From: Bacteroidota bacterium
GTDB taxonomy: Bacteria > Bacteroidota > Bacteroidia > Bacteroidales > F082
Direction: 5' to 3'
Assembly (NCBI GenBank): GCA_020444415.1
Contig: JAHLLA010000001.1
Location: 310,001-374,000, forward strand
Length of the DNA stretch: 64,000 nucleotides
The notes beneath the pieces were generated by a model. It did no database searches. It was not told where the DNA came from and was given only the letters and a program-made list of their open reading frames with translations. This document shows, piece after piece, positions 1 through 9,095 of the stretch. Numbering within the stretch: position 1 is the first letter of the stretch; each line of letters opens with the position of its first letter. The translations under genes and the position numbers were made by a program.

Positions 1-36
1 AGCGACATGATGTACTTCTTGGTTAAAGAAGAGTAA
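1..36 (+). CDS. C-terminal tail of an upstream gene (partial)
   Basis: The window opens inside an open frame that ends with SDMMYFLVKEE and a TAA stop at 34-36. Only 11 residues are visible, so the product cannot be named. It could be a chance frame, but it ends cleanly before a 149-base spacer that carries a promoter-like box. Confidence 0.35.
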   Translation, partial: SDMMYFLVKEE

Positions 37-92
37 AGTTTCATACTCATAACTTAATACTATTTACCAGATTATTATTAAATCGAATTTGT

Positions 93-100
93 TACATTTG
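93..100 (+). promoter_or_regulatory. Candidate -7 box TACATTTG
   Basis: TACATTTG matches the Bacteroidota -7 consensus TAnnTTTG. It lies about 85 bases before the ATG of the first aminopeptidase gene. No clear -33 TTG was found at the usual distance, so this is a weak call. Confidence 0.3.
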
Positions 101-185
101 CTCGTAGCACCAACAAATATATCAAAGTATCCTTTAAGATTTTTTTCGTTTTTATAATTTATAACTAATTTAATTAGTGCGACGT

Positions 186-1481
186 ATGCGTCATCAACCA
201 ATAGATAGTTTACTCTTTAAAACCAACCGTGAGCGCTTTATCCACAGGCTTCCAGAAAACGCAACTGCAATTCTTTTTTCAAATGATCAATATCCACGAA
301 ATGGGGATCAGTTGTTTAAGTTCCGGCAAAATTCCGATTTGTTTTACCTAACGGGAATTGATCAGGAGAAAACCATCTTAATGATTTCACCCAACTGTCC
401 GAATCAGAAACTTAGAGAAACGCTTTTTATCATTAAAACCAATGAAAAGTTAGCTACCTGGGAAGGGCACAAATACACCATAAAAGAAGCCCGAGACATT
501 TCAGGAATTGAGAACATTTTCTGGCTTGATGATTTTGAAGCATCATTGCGCGAATCACTTTCATCAACCAAAACCGTATTTTTAAACAGCAATGAGTATG
601 TAAAATTTTTCAATGATGTTTCCGATAAAAATCATCGATTTGCTCTGGACTTTAAAAATAAGTATCCATTGCATAAGATGGAACGCGCCGCTCCAATATT
701 AACTGAATTGAGAACAATCAAATCAGCGGAAGAGATAAAACTTATTCAAGAGGCCTGCGACATTACACATAAAAGTTTTGAAAGGATTCTTAAATACACA
801 AAACCTGGTGTTCACGAATTTGAAATTGAAGCTGAGATCGACCATGAATTCACCATCAACAGGGCTAACGGACATGGTTATGCGCCTATTATTGCTTCCG
901 GGAAAAATGCCTGCGTATTGCATTATATTGATAACAATGAAGTTTGCTCAGATGGTGATTTATTATTGATGGATTTCGGTGCTGAATATGCCAATTACAC
1001 AGCCGATATGAGCCGGACCATCCCGGTAAACGGAAAATTTAGCGAAAGGCAGAAAGATTGCTACGAGGCTGTTTTGCGGGTTTTTAAAGAGCTGAGAAAA
1101 TTATATATACGAGGCAATACCCCTGATTTTATTAATACATCAGCAGAAAAATTAATGGAAGCGGAAATGATAAAACTTGGCTTATTTACTGCTGAAGATG
1201 TAAAGAATCAGGATGGAGATAACCCACTTTTCAAAAAATACTTTATGCATGGCGTAGCACATCCCATTGGATTGGATGTGCATGATGTGGGATCGAAATA
1301 TGCACCATTTGCACCGGGCATGGTTTTTACATGCGAGCCTGGCTTGTACATTCTTGAAGAAAATATTGGCATCCGGATCGAAAATGACATTTTGATTACA
1401 GAAGACCAACCCATTGATTTGATGGAAAACATACCTATTGAAATTTCTGAAATTGAACGAATGATGAATGAATCATTATAA
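186..1481 (+). CDS. pepP: Xaa-Pro aminopeptidase, M24B family (first of two)
   Basis: A cytoplasmic metallopeptidase predicted to remove N-terminal residues that precede proline. The N-terminal half (about residues 1-150) is the aminopeptidase P N-domain. The C-terminal half is the pita-bread M24 fold, with all metal ligands visible: Asp in LMDFGAE, Asp in YTADMSRT, His in HGVAHPIGLDVHD, Glu in TCEPG and Glu in IRIEND. I chose the ATG at 186 (protein begins MRHQPIDS, as in relatives). A GTG at 177 in the same frame would add three residues. The protein is 431 residues, normal for the family. A diverged paralogue lies at 2562-3956, with an aquaporin gene between them. The family is certain; the exact substrate range is inferred. 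Confidence 0.93.
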   Translation: MRHQPIDSLLFKTNRERFIHRLPENATAILFSNDQYPRNGDQLFKFRQNSDLFYLTGIDQEKTILMISPNCPNQKLRETLFIIKTNEKLATWEGHKYTIKEARDISGIENIFWLDDFEASLRESLSSTKTVFLNSNEYVKFFNDVSDKNHRFALDFKNKYPLHKMERAAPILTELRTIKSAEEIKLIQEACDITHKSFERILKYTKPGVHEFEIEAEIDHEFTINRANGHGYAPIIASGKNACVLHYIDNNEVCSDGDLLLMDFGAEYANYTADMSRTIPVNGKFSERQKDCYEAVLRVFKELRKLYIRGNTPDFINTSAEKLMEAEMIKLGLFTAEDVKNQDGDNPLFKKYFMHGVAHPIGLDVHDVGSKYAPFAPGMVFTCEPGLYILEENIGIRIENDILITEDQPIDLMENIPIEISEIERMMNESL

Positions 1482-1507
1482 ACTAACAATTACTATTCAC
1501 TAAAAAC

Positions 1508-1513
1508 GGAGGA
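1508..1513 (+). promoter_or_regulatory. Strong Shine-Dalgarno GGAGGA before aqpZ
   Basis: GGAGGA ends three bases before the ATG at 1517 and six bases before a second in-frame ATG at 1520. The spacing fits the second ATG better. Such a strong site is unusual for Bacteroidota, whose genes mostly lack it, including the other genes of this window that were checked. Confidence 0.55.
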
Positions 1514-1516
1514 ATC

Positions 1517-2215
1517 ATGATGGAATTATCAAAAAAATTAGGAGCAGAATTTTTCGGCACCTTTTGGCTGGTGCTTGGCGGAACCGGAACAGCTGTTCTA
1601 GCAGGTGGCGGTGTAGGCACACTGGGTATCTCACTGGCATTCGGTTTAACAGTGCTTACTATGGTTTATGCTGTGGGCAGTATCTCCGGTGGTCATTTTA
1701 ACCCGGCTGTTTCATTCGGACTTTGGGCCGGTGGAAGATTTGCAGGCAAAGACCTGTTGCCTTACATTGTGGCACAATTAATAGGCGCTATTGCCGCATC
1801 CGGGGTATTATACTTAATTGTCAGCGGAAAAGCAGGATTTGAATTAACTGAAGGAAGCCTTGCTTCAAATGGCTACGGAGAACACTCTCCCGGTGGATAT
1901 CCTTATTTGTCGGGACTGATTATTGAAGTAGTGATGACATTTATGTTCCTGTTTATCATTTTAGGTGCTACCCACAGAAGAGCACCAAAAGGATTTGCAG
2001 GCATTGCCATTGGATTGGCACTAACGCTTATTCACCTGATCAGTATTCCCGTAACCAATACATCGGTAAACCCTGCTCGAAGCACGGGCCCTGCCTTGTT
2101 TGAAGGCGGTATCGCATTAGGTCAATTGTGGTTCTTCTGGGTGATGCCTATTATCGGTGCATTGCTTGCCGGTTTTGTTTTTAAGTGGTTTGAAGGAAAG
2201 AAAGAAGCTGAATAA
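1517..2215 (+). CDS. aqpZ: Aquaporin Z-type water channel (MIP family)
   Basis: An inner-membrane channel of 232 residues, nearly the size of E. coli AqpZ. Both half-helix signatures are intact: [11 protein letters not shown] near residue 60 and [12 protein letters not shown] near residue 185. Six hydrophobic segments surround them in the usual duplicated arrangement. The second signature carries the Arg of the selectivity filter, and the GHFNP form is typical of water-selective AqpZ rather than glycerol facilitators. It starts 35 bases after the aminopeptidase stop and may be co-transcribed with it. Its strong ribosome binding site is unlike its neighbours and could mark transfer from another lineage, though nothing else supports that. 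Confidence 0.95.
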   Translation: MMELSKKLGAEFFGTFWLVLGGTGTAVLAGGGVGTLGISLAFGLTVLTMVYAVGSISGGHFNPAVSFGLWAGGRFAGKDLLPYIVAQLIGAIAASGVLYLIVSGKAGFELTEGSLASNGYGEHSPGGYPYLSGLIIEVVMTFMFLFIILGATHRRAPKGFAGIAIGLALTLIHLISIPVTNTSVNPARSTGPALFEGGIALGQLWFFWVMPIIGALLAGFVFKWFEGKKEAE

Positions 2216-2561
2216 TCTGACGCTGCTTCAGGATCATTTATAACGAATAGCAGATAGGCTGCATCTGTTGCGTCTTCCCATGTAGCCGGATTTAAAAAGG
2301 GAAGCTTTAATTTGCTTATAAGTAATTTTCACAATTCGCCAGGAAGCCCGTTTTTTCATTTTTTATGGATTGGTACCAAAGCTACAAACCAAATATAGAA
2401 TGAATGCACAACGATAGAAAAACTAAACAGTTTATACAGAATCGCCTTTTTCAAGAAGAATAGAATTTGACAAGTGTTATCTTCCAGCTAAATACTCATA
2501 ATCGCCTGTTCAAATTTATAGTAACTTTACGCCTCATTTTTAAATCATAAATAGATCAAAT
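2216..2561. other. Non-coding gap without a recognised gene
   Basis: These 346 AT-rich bases hold no credible reading frame. A weak hairpin (CAGAT at 2251-2255 with ATCTG at 2263-2267) could help end the aqpZ transcript, but it has no U-tract. TAACTTTA at 2522-2529, one base off the -7 consensus, lies 32 bases before the next start and may be its promoter. Confidence 0.4.
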
Positions 2562-3956
2562 ATGTTCAAGAAAGAAGTTTATATTGATAGAAGAAACAGG
2601 CTCAAAAAAGAAATGAAAACAGGGATTGCCTTATTTCCCGGAAACGTGGAAGCAGCGTTTAATTATCCTGCCAACACCTATCATTTCAGACAAGACAGCC
2701 ATTTTCTCTATTTTTTTGGTATTGACTTACCAGGATTTGCCGCGGTTATCGACTTTGATAACGATAAAGAATACATTTTTGGAGACGATTTTGACATTGA
2801 CGATATTATCTGGATGGGTCCCCAACCCAAGGTAGCTGAATTAGCTGCTCAGGTGGGAGTTTTAGACACTTCCCCATTGAGCGAATTAAGAAACTTGATT
2901 GATGTGGCTCAGAAGAACGGACAGCAAATTCACTTCCTTCCTCCTTATCGGGGCGAAACAGATATCCAATTAGCGCAACTCCTCAACGAGTCTGTTTTTG
3001 ATATCAGGAAAAAAGCCTCAGTTGAATTGGTCAAAGCAGTTGTAAAACTCAAAGAGATCAAAGATGAGTATGAAATAGCCGAAATTGAAAAAGCGGTTGA
3101 TATTGCCTACGAAATGCATACTACAGCTATGAAAATGGCTAAACCCGGAGTTGTCGAACAGAAAATTGCAGGTACCATCGAAGGGATTTCATTGGCACTG
3201 GGCGGGCCAACTTCCTTTCCAATTATTTTGAGTATGAATGTGCAAACACTTCATAACCATTATCATGGAAATGTGCTTGAAGAAGGACGGATGATGGTTA
3301 CCGATGCGGGTGCTGAAACCCAGCTTCATTATGCAAGCGACATTACCCGGACAATACCGGTTAGCGGAAAATTCAGCAAGCGGCAGGCAGATATTTATCA
3401 GATTGTACTGGAAGCCAATATGAACTCGATCGAAGCCATCAAACCCGGCATTAAATACCGGGATGTTCACTTTCTGGCCGCTAAAACCATTGTTGATGGT
3501 TTAAAAAGTATAGGTTTGATGAAAGGTGATACGAATGCTGCCGTGGAGGCCGGGGCGCACACCTTATTCCTGCCGCATGGCCTGGGCCATATGATGGGTA
3601 TGGATGTGCATGATATGGAAGGTTTGGGCGAAAATTATGTGGGATATGATGAGCAAACCAAAAGATCGAAAGAATTTGGCACAGCATACCTGCGTTTAGG
3701 TAAGGAATTAAAGTCAGGCTTTGTGCTTACAGTGGAACCCGGTATATATTTTATACCGGAGTTGATTGATCAATTCAAAGCCGAAGGTAAATTCACTGAA
3801 TTCATCAATTACGAGATTGTTGAAACTTATAAAGATTTTGGAGGCGTACGAATCGAAGACGATGTGTTGGTTACAGATACCGGATACCGGGTGCTGGGAA
3901 AACCGATACCTAAAACCATTGAAGAAGTTGAAAAAACAATGGCAGAGACATTGTAA
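2562..3956 (+). CDS. Xaa-Pro aminopeptidase, M24B family (second copy)
   Basis: A second M24B peptidase of 464 residues. The N-domain (MFKKEVYIDRRNRL to about 170) is followed by the catalytic pita-bread domain. Metal ligands are visible as Asp in VTDAGAE, Asp in ASDITRT, His in PHGLGHMMGMDVHD, Glu in TVEPGIY and Glu in VRIEDD. It differs from the first copy (186-1481) in its N-domain and in a longer insert before the last two ligands, so the two are old paralogues and not a recent duplication. It probably acts in the cytoplasm on proline-containing peptides. A strong bidirectional terminator follows the stop codon. Confidence 0.93.
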   Translation: MFKKEVYIDRRNRLKKEMKTGIALFPGNVEAAFNYPANTYHFRQDSHFLYFFGIDLPGFAAVIDFDNDKEYIFGDDFDIDDIIWMGPQPKVAELAAQVGVLDTSPLSELRNLIDVAQKNGQQIHFLPPYRGETDIQLAQLLNESVFDIRKKASVELVKAVVKLKEIKDEYEIAEIEKAVDIAYEMHTTAMKMAKPGVVEQKIAGTIEGISLALGGPTSFPIILSMNVQTLHNHYHGNVLEEGRMMVTDAGAETQLHYASDITRTIPVSGKFSKRQADIYQIVLEANMNSIEAIKPGIKYRDVHFLAAKTIVDGLKSIGLMKGDTNAAVEAGAHTLFLPHGLGHMMGMDVHDMEGLGENYVGYDEQTKRSKEFGTAYLRLGKELKSGFVLTVEPGIYFIPELIDQFKAEGKFTEFINYEIVETYKDFGGVRIEDDVLVTDTGYRVLGKPIPKTIEEVEKTMAETL

Positions 3957-3960
3957 ATTA

Positions 3961-3987
3961 AAAAAAGGCGGCAATGCCGCCTTTTTT
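3961..3987 (+). terminator. Bidirectional intrinsic terminator
   Basis: The stem GGCGGC (3967-3972) pairs with GCCGCC (3976-3981) around a 3-base loop. A-tract and T-tract on the two sides extend the stem and supply U-runs on both strands. It serves the aminopeptidase gene and the convergent subtilase gene. Confidence 0.92.
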
Positions 3988-4017
3988 AATTCTTAAGTTT
4001 ATTATTTACAGACATGC

Positions 4018-7000
4018 TTATTTTATAAATACTTTCCCCGCAATCACAAGACCTTCTTCACTTACAACTCTGACAATTATAATATTATCTTCTATTTGTG
4101 TTACAATCTGGTTCAGATGAGCAGGTGTAAATGAAACTTCTGACACAATTCGTCCATAAATATCAATAAGTTGTACTGCCACTTTCTGATTGGCTGCCGT
4201 TCCTGAACGCTTTATATAAATAATTTTATTGCTTGAATAAATATGATAATCGGATGCACCTTCGTTCACGGGAGTATCCGTAATAACAGATCCAATATGC
4301 AGTAAAAATCTATCCGGAGGATCATTTGTGTTTGCAAAAAAGCTATAGTTCGGTATTTCCGAGATCAAATGTAATTCCTCCGACAACATATCCTCAAGAA
4401 TAACATCAGTATGCTCCAGACCTGCAAATCCTTTTAAAATAATTTCATGCATGCCATTTTCTCCTGCAACAAAACCCAACGGAATTGTTTTCCCTTCTTC
4501 AGACAAATAAGGAAGCGCATCAATACTTAATATGAGGTCATTTTCCGTAGCATAAAATTGAGGCGAATACACATCACCAAATCTTTTATATACATCGAAT
4601 CCATTGTTGTAATCTTCAGTGCAACTATCACAGAATGCTACCCAAATTTCATCACTCTTTGCAGCTTTTTGAACCTCCAGAACAATTAAAGGTAATTCTG
4701 TTTCTTCCCTGTCTGGCGTGTAAAACTGTTGGGCTGCATGTACACGTGCATCTGCAGGTATTGTAAGTATTGGGTTAGCTGCGGTTGCCTTAATAAAAAA
4801 AGCCTGTGAAACTGGAATAATTCCTTCAGTTAAATTGCCAAGCGACATGCTGTTTCTATACAAATAATTACCTGTTGCAGATGACCATACCCATATAGTT
4901 CCATCAACATTTGTCAACTGCCAACTTCCAATATCCCAATCAAGTGCACTTGGAAATGGATTACTTACAAAATTCAAACCCAATGTGTCGTGTGTATAAC
5001 CCAGTGCTGGTATTGTTGATGTATTGAGTGTCAGGTCAGTTGACCTTAAAGATCCCTGGAAGTCCGCCGTTACGTTCTGCCTGGTTGTATTATCCACCCA
5101 GGTATAATATCCTTTTCCCAGTGGCATAGGGGTATCAAGCGGGACAAGGAATTCCCAGCTTTCGTCATTTTCATGAAATTGATAGAGCCATACTTCAGGA
5201 TTGTGATCAAAAAATAAATCCCCAATTACTGCATCATTTACAGGAGCACCAATGAAGTGCGCCACACCATCTGTTAAATACCTCTCAACCGTGGCCTCTA
5301 CATTATTTGTATTCGTTATTAGCGAACCGGTAGTTGTTGGATCGGATTGTACGATAATCCCATCAACACCTTCATTGTTTGTCAGCACACCCTCCACGGT
5401 GAGTCCTCCAAAAATGGAAATATTAGCGCCGGTTTCAATTTCCATATCATTGCATTGCGCATCCAAGGTTGCTGAAACAATTTCCGGAAATCGCCCTCCA
5501 ACCGGCGATGCAGGAATAAGCACGTCGTTATCAGCTGAAGGAACCATATTATAATCCCAGTTTGAAGCGATATCCCAATTTGTAGAATTGTTTCCTGTCC
5601 AGGTAATTAAGCGGGGTAATACATTGACTGAATAATCCTCCACTTCTCCGTCATAATTTATACTGCAAGACGCAGGATCAGACCAAAATCTGGTTGCGAC
5701 TCGCATCCTGGTTGTACCTAATTGAGCATCCATTGGCACGTTAACGCTATAAGGCGAAGCACTGGTAAGCCCATTTGTAACACCCCAGGCAGAACCCATG
5801 TCGAAAGACTCTCCCGAATCATCAAAATCACAATCCTGATTCCAATCTATCCAAGCAAAGGTTTGTACTGTAAAATTCCCATCAGTATTTACGCGAACTA
5901 ACAGATCATGGGAGCTACCTTGAATAACATCTGTTGAAATAGAGGTATAATCATTGTAAGGGGCGGGTTTAATTTCAGGTGAAGCATTGCTTATGGTGTT
6001 AAATTCTACTAGCCTCGTACCGGTTTCATAAACCATGCTTCCATATGATTGACAATAAGAGCAAGCTGCAACATCAATATAATCCGTCTTAACCTCTGTA
6101 TCGCTACCATTTCCATTAGTTGCAATTAATGTAACCGTATATAAACCTTCTGCTTCAAATTGTACCTGAGGGTTTTGAGAAGAAGCAACTGTACCCCCTG
6201 TGAATGTAATGGTCGCAGGTGTAAAACTCCAGAACCAACTCGTGGGTCCATTTGTCGAAAGGTCAATAAAACTAACAGTTTGAGCTACAATAGGGTTTAC
6301 ATCGTCAGCAACAAAATTAGCAGTGGGTGGTGATAAGTTTTGAAGCACGTTAACTGAATAGTCTTCAACTTCACCGTCAAAACCAAAATCACATGATAAT
6401 GGATCAAAACGATACCTTGTTGAAACCCTCATGCGGGTTGTTCCCACTACTGCATCGGCCGGAACGAGTATTCTTAGAGGTGAAGCACTAGTTGGACGAT
6501 CAAAAACATCTGTTGCCGAACCCAAATCATAAGCTTCTCCCGGGTCATCAAAATCACAGTCCTGATTCCAGTCGATCCATGCAAAAGTTTGTACCGTATA
6601 TGGACCATCTGTATTCACATTCACGGTTAGATCATGTGAACTTCCCTGCATTACATCCGTTGAGATAGCCGTATAATCACTATAAGCTGTTTTACCGCTG
6701 GAATTATTAATTGTATTAAATTGAACCAGGGTTGTACTTGTATTGTAACTCATATCACCTTCAGATAAACAATATGAACAAGGTGAAACATCAATATAGT
6801 CCGTTTTTATTTCTGTATCGCTTCCATAGGCATTGGTAGCAACAAGAGTTACTGTGTAAAGACCCAACGCATCGAATTGCACCTGTGGATTTTCCGAAGT
6901 GGCGTCTGTTCCACCAACATAGGTAATGGTAGATGGTGAGAATGACCAGGACCATGAAGTGGGTCCATTCGAAGATAAATCTGTAAAATCAATTGTTTCA

Positions 7001-8718
7001 CCTGGAAGTGGGGTAGTATTATTAGCAATGAAATTAGCGACAGGAGGTACATTATTTAGAGAAATACCGCTAAAAACTATTGAGAATACCTGGCTCCCTC
7101 CGCTTAATACGCCATCATGATCAACCGTGATCGTATAATCACCAGCAAGTGGACTTGCTATATATACTACTTCCACATTATCCACATCATTCTCGCCATT
7201 GTTAGTAGCTGCATTTGCAGGATTATTCCTGTCTAATTTCCAGGCATAATAGGTGTTTGACCCCGTAGTAATTCTCAAATCCAAATCATTAATCAGCATT
7301 GGGTTAATTGGGTCGAGCTGTGCCGACACTGGATTTCCAGGTTCATCCGTCCAGCATATAGTTACTTTAAGTGGTTCCGTTCCATCATTATAAACTGAAC
7401 GCGTATACGTATTACCCTGGTTTAAATTAATCTCATCAACTACATTGATTACCTGGTCTTCAGAGATTTTTAAAGCTGCGTTTTGGGTATTCATTAATCC
7501 CCATCCATATGAATAATCAGGACCATCGTTTGCTCCTGCTTCATCAGCCGTGTGAATCACCAGAGCTTTTAATGTGGACGAAAGCATATAATTACCTGTA
7601 CCATTTAAATCTTCCCAATGCTGTTGTAACAATGCCAATGAGCCAGTTGCAGAAGGGGATGCCATTGAAGTTCCACTCATGGTTGTATAATCCGCATTGT
7701 TATCATCATCAGTAGAATACAGACTAACACCATTCGTTACAACATCTGGTTTTATTCTTCCATCGTCAGCAGGACCCCAGGAACTAAAACTACTCATTAC
7801 TACACTGGCAGGGCCGGCATATCCTCCCGGAATATCTTCAACAGCACCAACGGTTAATATATTTTTACTAACACCCTGCTGCCCGATACAGTCAAAAGGA
7901 CCATCATTAGGAGGAAAGGTACCGGGTCCGTCTCCCCTGTCATTACCTGCCGACTTAACAATCAGATAATAAGGTGCATTTTGTGCAATTATGTCCCAGT
8001 CCCTTGAGTAACTATCATAAAATCCGAAAAGGTAATCCTCTTGATTACTTATTGCGTTATTTCCATTCCATGCCCAGGTAGCACCTGTCCAATACCATCC
8101 CCTTACAAAGCCATAAGAGTGGTTACTCATAAGAGTACCTGCGGCGCCTTCTATGGCCATTTCTCCATTGTCATTATTCCAGTCAAATGCCCTTAGGCTG
8201 GCATTAAAAGCCATACCTTTTGCATTGGGCTGTACACCAGCAGCCATAATGGTACCTGCCACATGTGTGGAGTGATCACTTGTTGGTGAAGCGCCATCAC
8301 CCATCACTACACGTCCGCCATACTCCTGGTGTGTAGTTCTTACACCTCCTCCATCCCATTCACGAACAGTGATGCCAGATCCATCCAGATTCAATCCCGC
8401 ACTCCCGCCACTATAAACCTGATTGGTAGATATTGTAGATGCGGCCACCGAATTATCCGTCATGTAATATTGAGGATTTCCAAATGCATCAATATACTGT
8501 ATCTCCATTAATTGTCCTTCTGATTCAAGCCTAACAGGATAGCCATTCAGGTTTGCCCATTCAATGGCATAGGCTTTTAGTCTTTCATAGGCAATCGTTT
8601 TTTCTCTGGCAAAAGATTCAAGTACTTCTACATTTGTAGTTGGTGCGGTTTTTTGTGAAAAAACGACAGTACTTAATAAAAGAAACAGAATTAAAATATG
8701 ATAAAACTTCTTTCTCAT
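4018..8718 (-). CDS. Secreted S8 subtilase with PKD and GEVED repeats and T9SS sorting domain
   Basis: A 1566-residue secreted serine protease. I start it at the ATG at 8718, where MRKKFYH opens a clear signal peptide ending near VVFSQ; an upstream ATG at 8757 would put 13 extra residues before it. The S8 catalytic triad is visible as Asp122 (REWDGGG), His149 (DHSTHVAGT) and Ser351 (SGTSMASP), with the oxyanion Asn259 (SAGNDRG). After the protease come PKD 1 (about 557-645), GEVED 1 (647-792), PKD 2 (795-885) and GEVED 2 (887-1035); the last four form a duplicated two-domain unit. A long middle region follows, and the C-terminus (IYGRIVSEVSF to GKVFIK) is a T9SS type A-like sorting domain. 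Export by the Sec and type IX systems and surface attachment or release are inferred. The gene ends at the shared terminator near 3974. Confidence 0.93.
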   Translation of the reverse strand: MRKKFYHILILFLLLSTVVFSQKTAPTTNVEVLESFAREKTIAYERLKAYAIEWANLNGYPVRLESEGQLMEIQYIDAFGNPQYYMTDNSVAASTISTNQVYSGGSAGLNLDGSGITVREWDGGGVRTTHQEYGGRVVMGDGASPTSDHSTHVAGTIMAAGVQPNAKGMAFNASLRAFDWNNDNGEMAIEGAAGTLMSNHSYGFVRGWYWTGATWAWNGNNAISNQEDYLFGFYDSYSRDWDIIAQNAPYYLIVKSAGNDRGDGPGTFPPNDGPFDCIGQQGVSKNILTVGAVEDIPGGYAGPASVVMSSFSSWGPADDGRIKPDVVTNGVSLYSTDDDNNADYTTMSGTSMASPSATGSLALLQQHWEDLNGTGNYMLSSTLKALVIHTADEAGANDGPDYSYGWGLMNTQNAALKISEDQVINVVDEINLNQGNTYTRSVYNDGTEPLKVTICWTDEPGNPVSAQLDPINPMLINDLDLRITTGSNTYYAWKLDRNNPANAATNNGENDVDNVEVVYIASPLAGDYTITVDHDGVLSGGSQVFSIVFSGISLNNVPPVANFIANNTTPLPGETIDFTDLSSNGPTSWSWSFSPSTITYVGGTDATSENPQVQFDALGLYTVTLVATNAYGSDTEIKTDYIDVSPCSYCLSEGDMSYNTSTTLVQFNTINNSSGKTAYSDYTAISTDVMQGSSHDLTVNVNTDGPYTVQTFAWIDWNQDCDFDDPGEAYDLGSATDVFDRPTSASPLRILVPADAVVGTTRMRVSTRYRFDPLSCDFGFDGEVEDYSVNVLQNLSPPTANFVADDVNPIVAQTVSFIDLSTNGPTSWFWSFTPATITFTGGTVASSQNPQVQFEAEGLYTVTLIATNGNGSDTEVKTDYIDVAACSYCQSYGSMVYETGTRLVEFNTISNASPEIKPAPYNDYTSISTDVIQGSSHDLLVRVNTDGNFTVQTFAWIDWNQDCDFDDSGESFDMGSAWGVTNGLTSASPYSVNVPMDAQLGTTRMRVATRFWSDPASCSINYDGEVEDYSVNVLPRLITWTGNNSTNWDIASNWDYNMVPSADNDVLIPASPVGGRFPEIVSATLDAQCNDMEIETGANISIFGGLTVEGVLTNNEGVDGIIVQSDPTTTGSLITNTNNVEATVERYLTDGVAHFIGAPVNDAVIGDLFFDHNPEVWLYQFHENDESWEFLVPLDTPMPLGKGYYTWVDNTTRQNVTADFQGSLRSTDLTLNTSTIPALGYTHDTLGLNFVSNPFPSALDWDIGSWQLTNVDGTIWVWSSATGNYLYRNSMSLGNLTEGIIPVSQAFFIKATAANPILTIPADARVHAAQQFYTPDREETELPLIVLEVQKAAKSDEIWVAFCDSCTEDYNNGFDVYKRFGDVYSPQFYATENDLILSIDALPYLSEEGKTIPLGFVAGENGMHEIILKGFAGLEHTDVILEDMLSEELHLISEIPNYSFFANTNDPPDRFLLHIGSVITDTPVNEGASDYHIYSSNKIIYIKRSGTAANQKVAVQLIDIYGRIVSEVSFTPAHLNQIVTQIEDNIIIVRVVSEEGLVIAGKVFIK

Positions 8719-8771
8719 GGAAAAACAGATCAGATTTTCGATATTGATTCCTGACATAACAAGCCAAAATA

Positions 8772-8797
8772 GCAGTTAAAAGCCAGCTTTAAACTGC
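8772..8797 (-). repeat. Imperfect palindrome in the subtilase 5' leader
   Basis: Arms GCAGTTAAAAGC (8772-8783) and GCTTTAAACTGC (8786-8797) are reverse complements apart from one position and are separated by two bases. In RNA this makes a long hairpin 53 bases upstream of the subtilase start. It directly abuts a second hairpin at 8798-8821. Confidence 0.6.
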
Positions 8798-8821
8798 GAA
8801 AATACGAAAGTATGTATTTTC
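8798..8821 (-). repeat. Second hairpin in the subtilase 5' leader
   Basis: GAAAATAC (8798-8805) and GTATTTTC (8814-8821) form a perfect 8-bp stem with an 8-base loop. There is no U-tract. With the neighbouring palindrome it could act as a protein-binding site or an mRNA stability element; the role is unknown. Confidence 0.5.
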
Positions 8822-8897
8822 AGTCAAACAGGTATATCAACTTATAAACACAACAATATTGATAAGAATGTTTTTTTAATCGTAAACGGATGGTACT

Positions 8898-8983
8898 TAA
8901 AAATAGAAAAGGGCAGTTTTGGAGCTGCCCTTTTCGTTTCCCAGATTAACTAAAACCATTGCCTATGAAAATAGGATAATCAC
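8898..8983 (-). ncRNA. Candidate small RNA
   Basis: No protein frame fits here. An ECF-like promoter at 8988-9018 points into this stretch, which has a small hairpin (CCTAT 8975-8971 with ATAGG 8966-8962, loop TTTC) and ends in a strong intrinsic terminator at 8906-8935. The predicted transcript is about 85 bases. It lies between the anti-sigma gene and the subtilase gene. The ends are estimates from promoter and terminator position; expression is not shown by the sequence. Confidence 0.42.
8906..8935 (-). terminator. Strong intrinsic terminator hairpin
   Basis: GAAAAGGGCAG (8906-8916) pairs perfectly with CTGCCCTTTTC (8925-8935) around an 8-base loop. On the minus strand it is followed by TATTTTT. 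It would stop transcripts from the sigma/anti-sigma operon or from the candidate small RNA before the subtilase gene. Confidence 0.75.
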
Positions 8984-8987
8984 TTAC

Positions 8988-9018
8988 TTAGACTCCAATT
9001 GTTTTAAAAAGGTTGCAC
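8988..9018 (-). promoter_or_regulatory. ECF-type promoter candidate
   Basis: Minus-strand GTGCAACCTTT (a -35-like element with the AAC core common to ECF sigma factors) is followed, 17 bases after CAACC, by GTCTAA. It lies just downstream of an ECF sigma/anti-sigma pair. Recognition by that sigma factor is an inference. Confidence 0.4.
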
Positions 9019-9095
9019 GTCTGATAAAAAAATTTGCGCTTATTTTTAATACTACAGGAACTAAATAAAATTTAAAAAAACAGAAAACTATTTTC

